Below are positions 40,579 to 48,480 of a stretch of DNA of 48,480 nt, piece after piece (the stretch's first letter is position 1; the number at the start of each line of letters is the position of its first letter). A program made the position numbers and the translations under genes. The DNA comes from Candidatus Peribacteria bacterium (GTDB lineage Bacteria > Patescibacteriota > Gracilibacteria > UBA1369 > LOWO2-01-FULL-3). The notes beneath the pieces are model-generated. The model made no database searches, was not told the DNA's origin, and saw nothing but the letters and a program-made list of their open reading frames with translations. Location of the stretch: positions 1-48,480 of the forward strand of contig CALRGV010000008.1 in NCBI GenBank assembly GCA_943358175.1, written 5' to 3'.

Positions 40579-41400
40579 CTATCTCAACCTCTTCCTCAAC
40601 ACCTTCACCGGAAACTTCACAGTCGCATTGTATATCCTTTTAATTCTTGAAGGCTGCTGTATAAGGCGATAGAGCCATTCGGTGCCGGTGTGTTGGAGCC
40701 ATTTTGGGGCGCGTTTGCGGATGCCGGCGATGTAGTCGAAGGCGCCACCAATGCCGATTGCCAATCTAATCTTTTTTAGCTTTTTCAGATTGCGGGAGAT
40801 CCAGAATTCTTGGGCAGGGGCGCCGTAAGCGACGAAAAGTATTTGGGCCTCAGTCTTGTTTATTCTTTTGATTATTTCGGTTTCTTCAGCTTTGGTTGGC
40901 GATCCGGCGAAGGTTCCAACTATTTTTATTTTTGGATATTTCTTTTCTAAAATGTTTTTTACTTTTTTAGCTACACCATCGGCAGCGCCTAAGAGAAATA
41001 CTTTTATATTTTCAGAGGCGGCTTGCTTGCAGATATTCTGCATCAGGTCGGTGCCGGTGACTCTTTCGGAGAGTTCGGTGCGGATATATTTCGGATAGAA
41101 AAGAATAGAGGAGAGGGAAGTGAACCATTTAGCAAAGATGGCAGGTCTCTTCTTGTTCTTAGTAATTTTTTCAAACTTAGCGGCCCAGAGTATACCGATG
41201 CCGTCGGCGATGTTTAGATCAGATTTATTCAGTACTTCTTGGTATTTGAGATTTTTTTCAGCAGTGAGGAGGATTTCAGGATTTGGAGTGCAAATGTAGT
41301 GTTGTTTTTTATCCTTTGCAAAAATGAGAGCTTTTTTCAAGGCTTCTTTCATTGTGATATTGTCGAATCGAATTTTGAAAATTTTTATTGTTTCCGGCAT
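40579..41400 (-). CDS. WecG/TagA/CpsF-family glycosyltransferase
   Basis: 273 aa. The family transfers an N-acetylmannosamine-type sugar onto undecaprenyl-PP-GlcNAc, an early step of teichoic acid or related surface glycan synthesis. Recognised by the N-terminal ICTPNPEILLTA and LNIADGIG, the central ADGVAKKV, and the AYGAPAQEFWISRN to GIGGAFDYIAG and RAPKWLQ stretch. It overlaps the Trm9-like gene by 16 bp, both on the minus strand. It may act on the same polymer as the O-antigen-ligase-like protein at 26.7 kb. Convergent with dinD with a 26-bp gap. Confidence 0.92.
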   Translation of the reverse strand: MPETIKIFKIRFDNITMKEALKKALIFAKDKKQHYICTPNPEILLTAEKNLKYQEVLNKSDLNIADGIGILWAAKFEKITKNKKRPAIFAKWFTSLSSILFYPKYIRTELSERVTGTDLMQNICKQAASENIKVFLLGAADGVAKKVKNILEKKYPKIKIVGTFAGSPTKAEETEIIKRINKTEAQILFVAYGAPAQEFWISRNLKKLKKIRLAIGIGGAFDYIAGIRKRAPKWLQHTGTEWLYRLIQQPSRIKRIYNATVKFPVKVLRKRLR

Positions 41401-42071
41401 ATGAAAACGAAATTGTTATCTATGATGGTTTCTAAGATTTTGAAGCCGTGAGTTTCTAACAGTTGTTGCAGTTCTTTTCTTTTGAAGGCGTAATAATAGC
41501 GGTGAACGTTGGTTTTTCCCCAAGGGATGAGGGTGTCGCGCCAATCGTACTTTCCCAGAGATAGTATATGTTTCAGGCGGGCTTTCCAAATATATTTTTT
41601 GTATTTATCTTGGAATAAATTCCAGACGCTGATTATGAAAATGCCTTTTTCTTTCAGAATTCTGTGCATTTCTTGCAGAGATTTCTTGCGGGTGTCTTTT
41701 CCCGGTAGGTGATGAAAGGAGGCTATGGCAGTGATAAGATCAATGGTGGCAGTTTTTAGGCCGGTTTTTAGGAGGTCGCCTTCGAGGAATTGGGTATTTT
41801 TTTCCTTTTTATATTTCTTCTTGGCTAGGTCTAAAAGATTTTTACTATTATCTACTCCAATGTAATTAATTTGTCGATTTTTTCTCAAAAATTCGAAAAA
41901 TCTGCCATTTCCGCAGCCTAAATCGGCGATTTTCATGTCGTTTTTGATGTATTTTAAGAAAATTTCAAATTCCTTCCAGCTATGATTTCTGGTGTTGTCG
42001 AATTCTTCAGCAATTTTGTCGTAGTCTTTTATGACTTTGGCCATCAGCTGCTTTGCGATTTTCTCTTCCAT
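41385..42071 (-). CDS. Trm9/ALKBH8-like SAM-dependent tRNA methyltransferase
   Basis: 228 aa class I methyltransferase. The N-terminal stretch YDKIAEEFDNTR (about 17-28) followed by W32 and the SAM motif ADLGCGNG (49-56), then HH (120-121), and a C-terminal LIPWGKTNVHRYYY with KELQQLLETHGF matches the Trm9/ALKBH8 group, which methylates the carboxymethyl group of cm5U34 in tRNA. Eukaryotic Trm9 needs Trm112; no such small zinc protein is seen here. The substrate is a homology-based guess: other tRNA or small-molecule targets remain possible. A minus-strand TATATT lies 7 nt before the ATG, suggesting a leaderless mRNA. Confidence 0.8.
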   Translation of the reverse strand: MEEKIAKQLMAKVIKDYDKIAEEFDNTRNHSWKEFEIFLKYIKNDMKIADLGCGNGRFFEFLRKNRQINYIGVDNSKNLLDLAKKKYKKEKNTQFLEGDLLKTGLKTATIDLITAIASFHHLPGKDTRKKSLQEMHRILKEKGIFIISVWNLFQDKYKKYIWKARLKHILSLGKYDWRDTLIPWGKTNVHRYYYAFKRKELQQLLETHGFKILETIIDNNFVFICRKQ

Positions 42072-42113
42072 ATGCTAAAATATAGAGATAAATTTATAAA
42101 ATTGAAATACGAA

Positions 42114-43145
42114 ATGGGTAAAGTTAAGCTTGAGAAACCTGTGGTTAAGCCTAATCCTGCTGCTGAAAAAGCAAAAGTTGCCAAGGAACAAGCTGCAAAG
42201 GCAGCCGTAAATGAGGCTGCAAAATCCAGAAAAAAACTTTGCACTGAAGAAATTGATAAGCAGTTTGATACCGCTAACTTTGAGGATAGTTTTAATGCCT
42301 TTTATCCTAATGGTGAATTTTCTCAGGCTGAGGAATGTGCCAGGACAAAGGAGCTGGCCCCTGGTGTGATTATCAGGAAGGACATAGGACTCGATTTTTA
42401 TAGGGTTCAAAAGGGTGATACTTTGGATGGAATAAAAGCTAAATTATCAAAGTTTCCCGATTTTGCTTATATGAAAAATCTACCTAGAAATAGGCTGACT
42501 TCTTTCAATATTCCGGCTTCAGTTTTGCAAGCAGATACTTGGATTCCATTACCGGCAGAAAAATCTACTGAGGAGCTCACGAATGAACAGTTTGTTGCAA
42601 ATTGTGGGACCGCAATTGCTGAGATGAAGGACAACGAAATTTATGGGCCATTGATTGTTAACCTTTTGAAAACTGTAAGTGTTACCCAGGTGGTCGCGAT
42701 GATGCTGGCTTGCGCGAAGACTGAATCCGGTACGGGTTCATTGTCCGGTTTTTCTCCTTTTAGATACGAAAATGGTCATAAATGTTTTTCTTATTCAGTG
42801 TTTCATATTTTGATGGATGGTGCCGGATTGAAGGCGCGTCAGAAACTTGGAATGACCGAGGGGCAGGTTCTATTACCAAAAAATTCAGCAAAATTATTTT
42901 TGGCTTTTTTGATAGAAAAATCTCCCAAAAATTTTCAGAAATATTTTCCTTTGGATAAAAATCTTGAAAGTTTTTCCTCGTTTTATAATGGAAATTGGAA
43001 ATTAGCTGTTGAGAAAGAAAATGAGCGAATTACGAAAAGAAATTCCAAGAAGAAGAAGGGTGAAAAATTAGAGCCACTTGCAGAAGATTATCCTACTCGT
43101 CTCGGAAAAAATTACGCTACTTCTAAAGCGATGTTGAGAATCTAG
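42114..43145 (+). CDS. LysM-like and lysozyme-like domain protein, no signal peptide
   Basis: 343 aa from the ATG at 42114. Order: an Ala/Lys-rich helical N-terminus (about 1-45), a central LysM-like motif (FYRVQKGDTLDGIKAKL), then a domain with CAKTESGTGSLSGFSPFRYEN, in which the E of TESG could be the catalytic acid of a lysozyme/transglycosylase-like fold. The protein probably acts on or binds peptidoglycan, but has neither signal peptide nor TM. The frame is open back to 41982 over the divergent Trm9-like gene; ATG 42072 is an alternative. Similar in style to the SGNH protein at 3422: a wall-binding module without an export signal. Confidence 0.65.
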   Translation: MGKVKLEKPVVKPNPAAEKAKVAKEQAAKAAVNEAAKSRKKLCTEEIDKQFDTANFEDSFNAFYPNGEFSQAEECARTKELAPGVIIRKDIGLDFYRVQKGDTLDGIKAKLSKFPDFAYMKNLPRNRLTSFNIPASVLQADTWIPLPAEKSTEELTNEQFVANCGTAIAEMKDNEIYGPLIVNLLKTVSVTQVVAMMLACAKTESGTGSLSGFSPFRYENGHKCFSYSVFHILMDGAGLKARQKLGMTEGQVLLPKNSAKLFLAFLIEKSPKNFQKYFPLDKNLESFSSFYNGNWKLAVEKENERITKRNSKKKKGEKLEPLAEDYPTRLGKNYATSKAMLRI

Positions 43146-43169
43146 TCAGATGTGTTAAAATCCTTTTGC

Positions 43170-43175
43170 TATAAA
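43170..43175 (+). promoter_or_regulatory. -10 box (TATAAA) for a leaderless elp3 mRNA
   Basis: TATAAA at 43170-43175 is 7 nt before the ATG at 43183. The -35 region is weak. Confidence 0.4.
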
Positions 43176-43182
43176 GCAAATT

Positions 43183-44898
43183 ATGGATTTTGGAAAACTA
43201 AATTTAAAGGACAATCAGACCTTGGCTCGAATAATTATTGAGGAGGCGACAAAAAAGCATTTCAAGGATAGGCATGAATTTGAGAAATTTCGCAATGGTG
43301 TGACGAAGAAAAATAAGGGAAAAATTTTTCATAATTTATTTTTTATTCGCGCTTACAATGACCTTGTAAAAGAAGGAAAAATTAAACCAAATATTGAGCT
43401 ACTTAGCCTGATACAGAAACGTAGTGTGCGTACGATGAGTGGTGTCGCTCCGTTGACGGTGATGATGAAACCATTTCCTTGTCCAGGTAAATGTATTTAC
43501 TGTCCTACGGATATTCGTATGCCAAAAAGTTATTTGCCTTCGCAGCCGGCGGCGCAAAGGGCTTTCAGACAGAGATTCAATCCTTATACTCAGGTTTTCG
43601 TGCGTCTCAAGGCTTTGAGCATCACCGGTCATGAAATTTCAAAAGTGGAATTGCGTGTGCTTGGTGGGACTTGGAGTTCATATACCAAGCGTTACCAGAT
43701 TTGGTTTTTGAAAAAATGTTTGCAGGCAATGAATGAATTTTATTTGCACACGGTTAATGGAAAGACGGATAAAATGGAGGATATTACAAAGGAAGAGACT
43801 GTGAATAGCGCTTATGGATCAGATAAAGTTAATACTGTGATTCTGAAGCCTTTGAATAAAAAGAATCAGACTTGGGAACAAATCGTGAAAGAAAATGAGA
43901 CGGCAGAGGTGCGTTGTATTGGAATAAATGTAGAAACGAGACCGGATTTTATCGATGAGGCTGAAGTTAAACGATTGAGATATTTGGGTGTGACTAAAGT
44001 GGAAATTGGAGTGCAGACAACAGATGATGAAGTGCAGGAAATTACAAAGCGTGGTCATGATTTGAAATCAGTGAGAGAGGCTACGGCTTTATTGAAAGAT
44101 GCCGGTTTCAAACTTAGTTATCACATGATGCCTAATTTGCCCGGTTCGAATGTTGAGCTGGATAAACGTATGGTTGGTGAGCTTTTTGCTGATGATAAAT
44201 ATCAGCCGGATTATTTGAAGATTTATCCTTGTGTGGTGGTGCCGAAATCTATTCTCTCTTCTATTTACAGAAAAGGCTTGTTTAAGCCATATGATGATAA
44301 GACTTTGGAGGATGTTTTGTTGGCGGAAATTAAAGATGTGCCGGAGTGGTGTCGCATTGATCGTATTGCTCGAGATATTCCATCTACCGATATTGAGGCT
44401 GGGTTTAAGTCTTCAAATATTAGGCAAATTCTGGAAGAAAGATTGAGAAAAATGGGCACTCCATGTCGTGATATTCGTGCTCGTGAGATTCAAAATACTA
44501 TTGTCGATTCTAAGCATATTGAGCTTGTTATGCGAAAGTATGCCGCTAGTGGTGGTCAGGAATTCTTCATCTCTTATGAAGATGTGAAACAAGATAAACT
44601 TGTGGCCTTGCTTCGTCTGAGATTTCCTAAAAAAACTTTTATTCCCGAGCTCAAGGGTGCGGCTTTGATCAGAGAAGTACACGTATACGGCAAGCAAATT
44701 GCTATTGGAAACAAGGAAAAAGGCGAAAAGCAACATGTGGGGTGGGGGACGAGATTGATGGAAGAGGCTGAGAGAATGGCGCGTGAAGATGGGTATAAGA
44801 AAATGGCCGTGATTGCGGGTATTGGAACGCGTGAGTATTATGCGAAAAAGGGCTATAAACTCACTGGCACTTATATGGTGAAGAAACTGAGGGGATAA
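43183..44898 (+). CDS. elp3: Elp3-family tRNA uridine(34) acetyltransferase/radical SAM enzyme
   Basis: 571 aa. Elp3 makes the cm5-type modification on wobble U34 using acetyl-CoA and SAM. After an N-terminal domain, the radical SAM cluster motif is C100-P-G-K-C104-I-Y-C107, followed by DIRMPKSYLPSQPAA and the Elp3-specific VLGGTWSSY, GINVETRPDF, GVTKVEIGVQTTDDEV and YHMMPNLPGS. The C-terminal GNAT domain has the acetyl-CoA loop QHVGWGTRLMEEAE, then GIGTREYYAKKGY. Elp3 is universal in archaea and eukaryotes but patchy in bacteria. The Trm9-like gene lies about 1.1 kb away, on the other strand. No Elp1/Elp2 proteins are expected in bacteria. Confidence 0.96.
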   Translation: MDFGKLNLKDNQTLARIIIEEATKKHFKDRHEFEKFRNGVTKKNKGKIFHNLFFIRAYNDLVKEGKIKPNIELLSLIQKRSVRTMSGVAPLTVMMKPFPCPGKCIYCPTDIRMPKSYLPSQPAAQRAFRQRFNPYTQVFVRLKALSITGHEISKVELRVLGGTWSSYTKRYQIWFLKKCLQAMNEFYLHTVNGKTDKMEDITKEETVNSAYGSDKVNTVILKPLNKKNQTWEQIVKENETAEVRCIGINVETRPDFIDEAEVKRLRYLGVTKVEIGVQTTDDEVQEITKRGHDLKSVREATALLKDAGFKLSYHMMPNLPGSNVELDKRMVGELFADDKYQPDYLKIYPCVVVPKSILSSIYRKGLFKPYDDKTLEDVLLAEIKDVPEWCRIDRIARDIPSTDIEAGFKSSNIRQILEERLRKMGTPCRDIRAREIQNTIVDSKHIELVMRKYAASGGQEFFISYEDVKQDKLVALLRLRFPKKTFIPELKGAALIREVHVYGKQIAIGNKEKGEKQHVGWGTRLMEEAERMAREDGYKKMAVIAGIGTREYYAKKGYKLTGTYMVKKLRG

Positions 44899-44918
44899 TA
44901 GATAGATATTTATTTTAG

Positions 44919-44942
44919 TTTGCACAATGTATCTTGTGCAAA
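44919..44942 (+). terminator. hairpin after elp3, probable terminator
   Basis: TTTGCACAA (44919-44927) pairs perfectly with TTGTGCAAA (44934-44942) around loop TGTATC; only a weak T-run (GTTATTG) follows. Confidence 0.5.
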
Positions 44943-45129
44943 GTTATTGATGGTTTCAGAAGAGGGGTTGATTGACTCCTTGAGATTTTGAGTTGTTTTG
45001 ATGGTTAGTGCTTTGTGTGTAGAAGGAGCTAGGTAAATTATCTATGCTTGATGTTGTCGATAAGTTCTGCAGATTGTTTGAAGGTTTGGGCTTCTTCTAT
45101 TGCAGAAATTTGCCCTGCGAATTTCTCTG

Positions 45130-45171
45130 TTTAAACGCGTTTAAAAATTCTAGACGACGTTTGGGTCGTCT
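45130..45171. terminator. palindrome and hairpin between elp3 and recG, probable recG terminator
   Basis: TTTAAACGCGTTTAAA (45130-45145) is a perfect 16-bp palindrome. AGACGAC/GTCGTCT (45152-45158 and 45165-45171) forms a 7-bp stem with 6-nt loop; on the minus strand it is followed by AGAATTTTT, suitable as a terminator for recG, whose stop is 70 nt upstream on that strand. The remainder of 44899-45241 shows no convincing gene. Confidence 0.5.
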
Positions 45172-45241
45172 GACGTTTTGTTTAGAAACTTGGTTTAATG
45201 ATCTTTTGGCTTATTTTAGGTCTTTTTTGTTTGTGAACTTT

Positions 45242-47287
45242 TCAGTCCTGTACGTAAATTTCTTGTAGTTCGGCAATTTTTGCTGCGAGTTTGTCGTAAG
45301 TTTTTAACAAAGGATCTTGTTGGATTATTTTCTGAGCACTTCCCCGGGCTTTTTCAATAGTTTTTGAATCTGTCAAGCTGGCCATTTTTAAATCAGGGAT
45401 GCCGCTTTGTTTTACGCCATATACTTCCCCGGGTCCCCTGAGTTCCAAATCAATCTCGGATAATTTGAAACCGCTGGAATACATTTCCATGGCTTTCATA
45501 CGCTGAATTCCGTCTTCGGAAAGATTTCCGGTGAAAAGGAAACAGTAGGACTTGTGCTCCCCTCTTCCTACACGTCCTCTGAATTGGTGTAATTGAGATA
45601 GACCGAAGCGTTCAGAGCCTTCTATCAGCATGATTGTGGCGTTTGGGACATCAATACCTACTTCGATGACGGAGGTTGATACCAGGATGTTTAATTTGTT
45701 GTCTTTGAAGTCACTCATTATTTGATCTTTTTCTTCCTGTTTTAATTTGCCGTGAAGTAATCCGAGTTTTAGTTTTGGAAAAATGTGTTCACTGAGGAAG
45801 GCATATTCTTTGAGGACGGATTTGACTTGGAGAACATCGGATTCGTCTATTAGGGGGCATATTACGAAGGCTTGGCGTCCCTTGTTTACCTGATCTTCTA
45901 CCCAACGGTAGGCTTCGATGCGTTTTGATTCCGGGACTACTTTTGTCAGAATTTCTTGGCGTCCTTTGGGCATTTCATCTATGATGGATAAATCTTGATC
46001 GCCGTAAATTGTGATGGCAAGAGTGCGTGGAATCGGGGTGGCAGTCATGTTTAATAAATGTGGGGAACCGTAGCTTTTGAGAATTTCTCTTTGTTTTACA
46101 CCGAAGCGGTGTTGTTCATCTATTATGGCCAGACCGAGATTTTTGAAACCAATTCCTTCTTGAATCAGCGAGTGTGTGCCGATAATGACGTCTGCTGTGC
46201 CGGTTTTCATTTGTATGATGACGTCATCTTTTTGACCTTTGGTGGTGCTGCCGGCAATGAATTGGATATTTAAGCCGAAGCGACTAAGTGTTTTTACAAA
46301 AGTGCTGTAGTGTTGTTTCGCTAATATTTCCGTTGGGGCCATTATGGCTACTTGGAAGCCATTTTTTACTACGTTTAGAGTGGCAATGGCTGCGACGATT
46401 GTTTTACCGGAACCGACGTCGCCTTGTATGAGACGCGACATGGGGAATGATAGTTTGAGGTCTTCGAGAATTTCTTTGATTACTTTTTTTTGAGCGTTGG
46501 TTAGTTCGAATGGGAGAAATTTAATGAACTCTGTAATTATTTCAGTTTTGGTTTCAATATTTTTGGCATTTCCAATGTTTGTGTGTTGCCATAGCCATTT
46601 TTTTTGCAGGACTTTTAATTGAAGTAGAAATAATTCATCAAATGCCAGTCTTTCCTGTGCCTTTTCTAAAATTTCATCACTTTCCGGAAAATGAATATTT
46701 TTAATGGCGGTTTTGTAGTCGATAAGATTATGTTCGTCCAGAACTTCTTTTGGCATATATTCTTCGAAAAGTTCCAGCCATTCGTCTACTAATGGTTTTA
46801 ATTTTTCGCGCATCCATTTTGAATTGATACCTTCGGTTTCGTGATAAACAGGAACGATACGTCCGGTGTGAATTTGTTCTTCGTGTTGTTTTATTATTTC
46901 GTAAGAGGGACCTTGCAGTGTTATTTTACCCATGGAAAGTTTGGCTTTGCCGCTGAGAATAATATCCTTGTTTCGTGGTAGCATCTTGACGAGATGTGGT
47001 TGATTGAACCAGACTACTTGGATGGAACCTGATTCGTCTGTGAAAAGGGCACGAGTAATTTTCACTCCCGTTCTTGTGCTCATATTGAAAAGATTGCTGA
47101 GTTTACCTTTTATAACATTGATTTCATCTGTTCTGATATCAATTATTTGAGTGTATTCGCTGACATCATTATAGGTGCGAGGAAAATACATTAAAAAATC
47201 TTTCACATTTTTTACGCCGAGTGTTTCGAGTAAAGAAAGATGTTTTTTTGTGGTGCGTAGTACATTTGCTAAACTTCTATTTAGCAT
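45242..47287 (-). CDS. recG: ATP-dependent DNA helicase RecG
   Basis: 681 aa, full-length RecG. It reverses stalled replication forks and branch-migrates Holliday junctions. N-terminal wedge/OB domain with YFPRTYND; then the helicase core: Walker A GDVGSGKTIVA, DEQHRFGVKQRE (DEAH-like box), TATPIPRTLA, and the C-terminal helicase motifs VATSVIEVGIDVPNA-type (STSVIEVGIDVPNAT), QLHQFRGRVGRG. All motifs are complete. The start overlaps the end of tyrS by 11 bp, so both are in one minus-strand operon. Confidence 0.97.
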   Translation of the reverse strand: MLNRSLANVLRTTKKHLSLLETLGVKNVKDFLMYFPRTYNDVSEYTQIIDIRTDEINVIKGKLSNLFNMSTRTGVKITRALFTDESGSIQVVWFNQPHLVKMLPRNKDIILSGKAKLSMGKITLQGPSYEIIKQHEEQIHTGRIVPVYHETEGINSKWMREKLKPLVDEWLELFEEYMPKEVLDEHNLIDYKTAIKNIHFPESDEILEKAQERLAFDELFLLQLKVLQKKWLWQHTNIGNAKNIETKTEIITEFIKFLPFELTNAQKKVIKEILEDLKLSFPMSRLIQGDVGSGKTIVAAIATLNVVKNGFQVAIMAPTEILAKQHYSTFVKTLSRFGLNIQFIAGSTTKGQKDDVIIQMKTGTADVIIGTHSLIQEGIGFKNLGLAIIDEQHRFGVKQREILKSYGSPHLLNMTATPIPRTLAITIYGDQDLSIIDEMPKGRQEILTKVVPESKRIEAYRWVEDQVNKGRQAFVICPLIDESDVLQVKSVLKEYAFLSEHIFPKLKLGLLHGKLKQEEKDQIMSDFKDNKLNILVSTSVIEVGIDVPNATIMLIEGSERFGLSQLHQFRGRVGRGEHKSYCFLFTGNLSEDGIQRMKAMEMYSSGFKLSEIDLELRGPGEVYGVKQSGIPDLKMASLTDSKTIEKARGSAQKIIQQDPLLKTYDKLAAKIAELQEIYVQD

Positions 47288-48470
47288 TGTTGGTTACTTT
47301 TAAGAACTTTCTCTTTCCTACCTGCAATAATCTTTCAGTTGAAAGGTCTATTTCTTCTTCATGTGTGGCGACTTTGTTGCCATCTACTCTTATTCCCCCA
47401 CCTTCGATGAGGCGTCTGGCTTCGCCTTTGGAAGCAACTAATTTTGATTCGGCTAAAAGTTCAACGATATTTATTTTGGCTTTAGAGAATTTTTGTATGG
47501 GAATATCTTCAGGTAAACCTTTGTTAGCAAAAATCTCGATAAATTCGGCTTCGGCTTGTTCGGCGGATTTTTTGTCGTGATAGAGAGTGACAATTTCACG
47601 AGCGAGGCGCATTTTGAGATTGCGAGGATTTTCGCCTTCGTTCATGGCTTGTTTTAATTTGGCAATTTCTTCTAAACTAAGATTCGTAGTGAGCTCAAAA
47701 TAACTTAAAATTAAATCGTCCGGTACAGACATGGTTTTGCCGTACATATCTTTAGGTGTTTCAATTACACCTATGTAATTATCCAAGCTTTTTCCCATTT
47801 TGTTTTTACCATCCGTGCCAACCAACAATGGAACAGTAACTACGTTTTGAGGTACTTGATTATAGTTTTTTTGAATTATTCGTCCGGCTAAAAGGTTGAA
47901 TGTTTGGTCGGTGCCTCCTAATTCCAAATCTGACTTTAGAGCTACGGAATCGTATCCTTGCATTAATGGATAGAGAAATTCGTGCATGTATATTTCGGCA
48001 TTTTTCTTAATTCTTTCCTGGTACATGTCACGATGAAGCATTTGTTGCACGGTAAATCCTTGTGCAAGTTTGACTACGTCGGCAAAAGTTAATTTACCAA
48101 GCCAGTCGGCGTTCCACACAATTTTTGCTTTTTTTGTATCTAGAATTTTTCCTGCTTGTTCCAGGTATTTTGCAGCATTTGCCTCAAGTTCTGATTGAGT
48201 TTTTGGTTTTCTGGCATTTAGTTTGTCTGTCGGATCCCCTATTTGACCGGTAAAATTTCCAAATAATAATTGTATCTCATGTCCAGCTTCTTGGAATTCT
48301 CTTAATTTTTTGATTACCACCATGTGGCCGAGATGCAAATCGGCTCCGGAAGGATCGATTCCCAATTTTACTTTTAGCTTCTTTCCTGATTGTAATTTTT
48401 CTTCCAGATCTTTGCGAACGATTACTTCCACCGTTCCGCGATCTAAAAGTTTTTTGATGTCTGGTTTCAT
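47277..48470 (-). CDS. tyrS: tyrosyl-tRNA synthetase
   Basis: 397 aa class I synthetase. ATP-site motifs: HLGHM in the N-terminal part (HIGH) and KMGKS in the sequence DGKNKMGKSLDN (KMSKS). A C-terminal S4 RNA-binding domain (about 335-395; GEARRLIEGGGIRVDGNKV) is complete. The KMGKS form and length match the TyrZ-type bacterial synthetases. The start ATG at 48470 lies 10 bp from the window end, so the promoter is outside. Its 3' end overlaps recG by 11 bp. Confidence 0.97.
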   Translation of the reverse strand: MKPDIKKLLDRGTVEVIVRKDLEEKLQSGKKLKVKLGIDPSGADLHLGHMVVIKKLREFQEAGHEIQLLFGNFTGQIGDPTDKLNARKPKTQSELEANAAKYLEQAGKILDTKKAKIVWNADWLGKLTFADVVKLAQGFTVQQMLHRDMYQERIKKNAEIYMHEFLYPLMQGYDSVALKSDLELGGTDQTFNLLAGRIIQKNYNQVPQNVVTVPLLVGTDGKNKMGKSLDNYIGVIETPKDMYGKTMSVPDDLILSYFELTTNLSLEEIAKLKQAMNEGENPRNLKMRLAREIVTLYHDKKSAEQAEAEFIEIFANKGLPEDIPIQKFSKAKINIVELLAESKLVASKGEARRLIEGGGIRVDGNKVATHEEEIDLSTERLLQVGKRKFLKVTNNAK

Positions 48471-48480
48471 ATGTGCCTAT

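Noticed and set aside
41982-42113. Extended N-terminus of the LysM-like protein
   Set aside because: It runs through the start of the divergent Trm9-like gene and the shared promoter region.
45044-45268. 74-aa plus-strand ORF after elp3
   Set aside because: Cys/Phe-rich composition without pattern, spans the palindrome and hairpin and the end of recG; looks like chance.
1-48480. UGA recoding as in Gracilibacteria/Absconditabacteria
   Set aside because: UGA is the normal stop of purE, gatB, Bro-N protein B and others, and conserved glycine positions use GGN codons.
1-48480. CRISPR array, rRNA genes or insertion sequences
   Set aside because: No spaced direct repeats, no rRNA signatures and no transposase were seen.

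Overview
The window is AT-rich, gene-dense bacterial DNA that reads with the standard bacterial code: TGA ends many genes, including purE and gatB. Short intergenic gaps, genes with almost no Shine-Dalgarno sequences, several promoters placed so close to the start codon that the mRNA would be leaderless, Trm9-like and Elp3-like tRNA modification genes, orphan solute-binding proteins and a CPR-style VirD4/TraG-like ATPase together suggest a candidate-phyla-radiation (Patescibacteria) type organism. A Peregrinibacteria-like lineage is possible but not proven. Presence of bL9 and use of TGA as a stop argue against CPR groups that lack L9 or recode UGA.

Layout. 0.2-4.5 kb: an operon of a membrane-anchored peptide-type solute-binding protein, a HAMP-SpoIIE phosphatase and an SGNH hydrolase. 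4.5-8.4 kb: glyA (minus), an HtrA-type protease, tRNA-Leu, a YgjP-like metallopeptidase, tRNA-Val and a 59-aa ORF. 8.4-11.7 kb: purC, a class II purE, a hairpin-rich 440-bp gap with a degenerate tRNA-like element, and purB. 11.7-21.9 kb: ileS, a YvlD-like membrane protein, secG, a second peptide-type binding protein, rplI, ruvX, the VirD4/TraG-like ATPase, a PAP2/sphingomyelin-synthase-like enzyme and ridA. 21.9-24.2 kb (minus): the ribE-ribH-pgk operon. 24.3-28 kb: ssb, an FmdB-like zinc ribbon, a lipoprotein binding protein and an O-antigen-ligase-like polymerase. 28-37 kb: fmt, nrnA, membrane proteins, lepB, a PH-domain protein, a HEPN-like protein, coaE, gatB and a secreted toroid-fold candidate.

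37-40.6 kb is the accessory part. It holds two small membrane proteins, a strongly structured intergenic element, tRNA-Ala, a two-gene operon of Bro-N (antirepressor-like) paralogues, a YdeI-like small protein and dinD. An 87-bp sequence is repeated without gaps upstream of the Bro-N operon and of dinD. Each copy carries a near-consensus promoter whose 17-bp spacer, together with the last base of the -35 box, is an 18-bp palindrome, GGTGAG-N6-CTCACC. Because dinD is an SOS gene in E. coli, this is a good candidate for a lineage-specific damage-response (LexA-like) operator, or for an autoregulatory Bro-N operator.

40.6-48.5 kb: a WecG/TagA glycosyltransferase, a Trm9-like methyltransferase, a LysM plus lysozyme-like protein, Elp3, recG and tyrS. 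Elp3 and the Trm9-like enzyme lie about 1.1 kb apart and would carry out successive steps of eukaryote-type wobble-uridine modification (cm5U, then mcm5U), a pairing worth testing in a bacterium.
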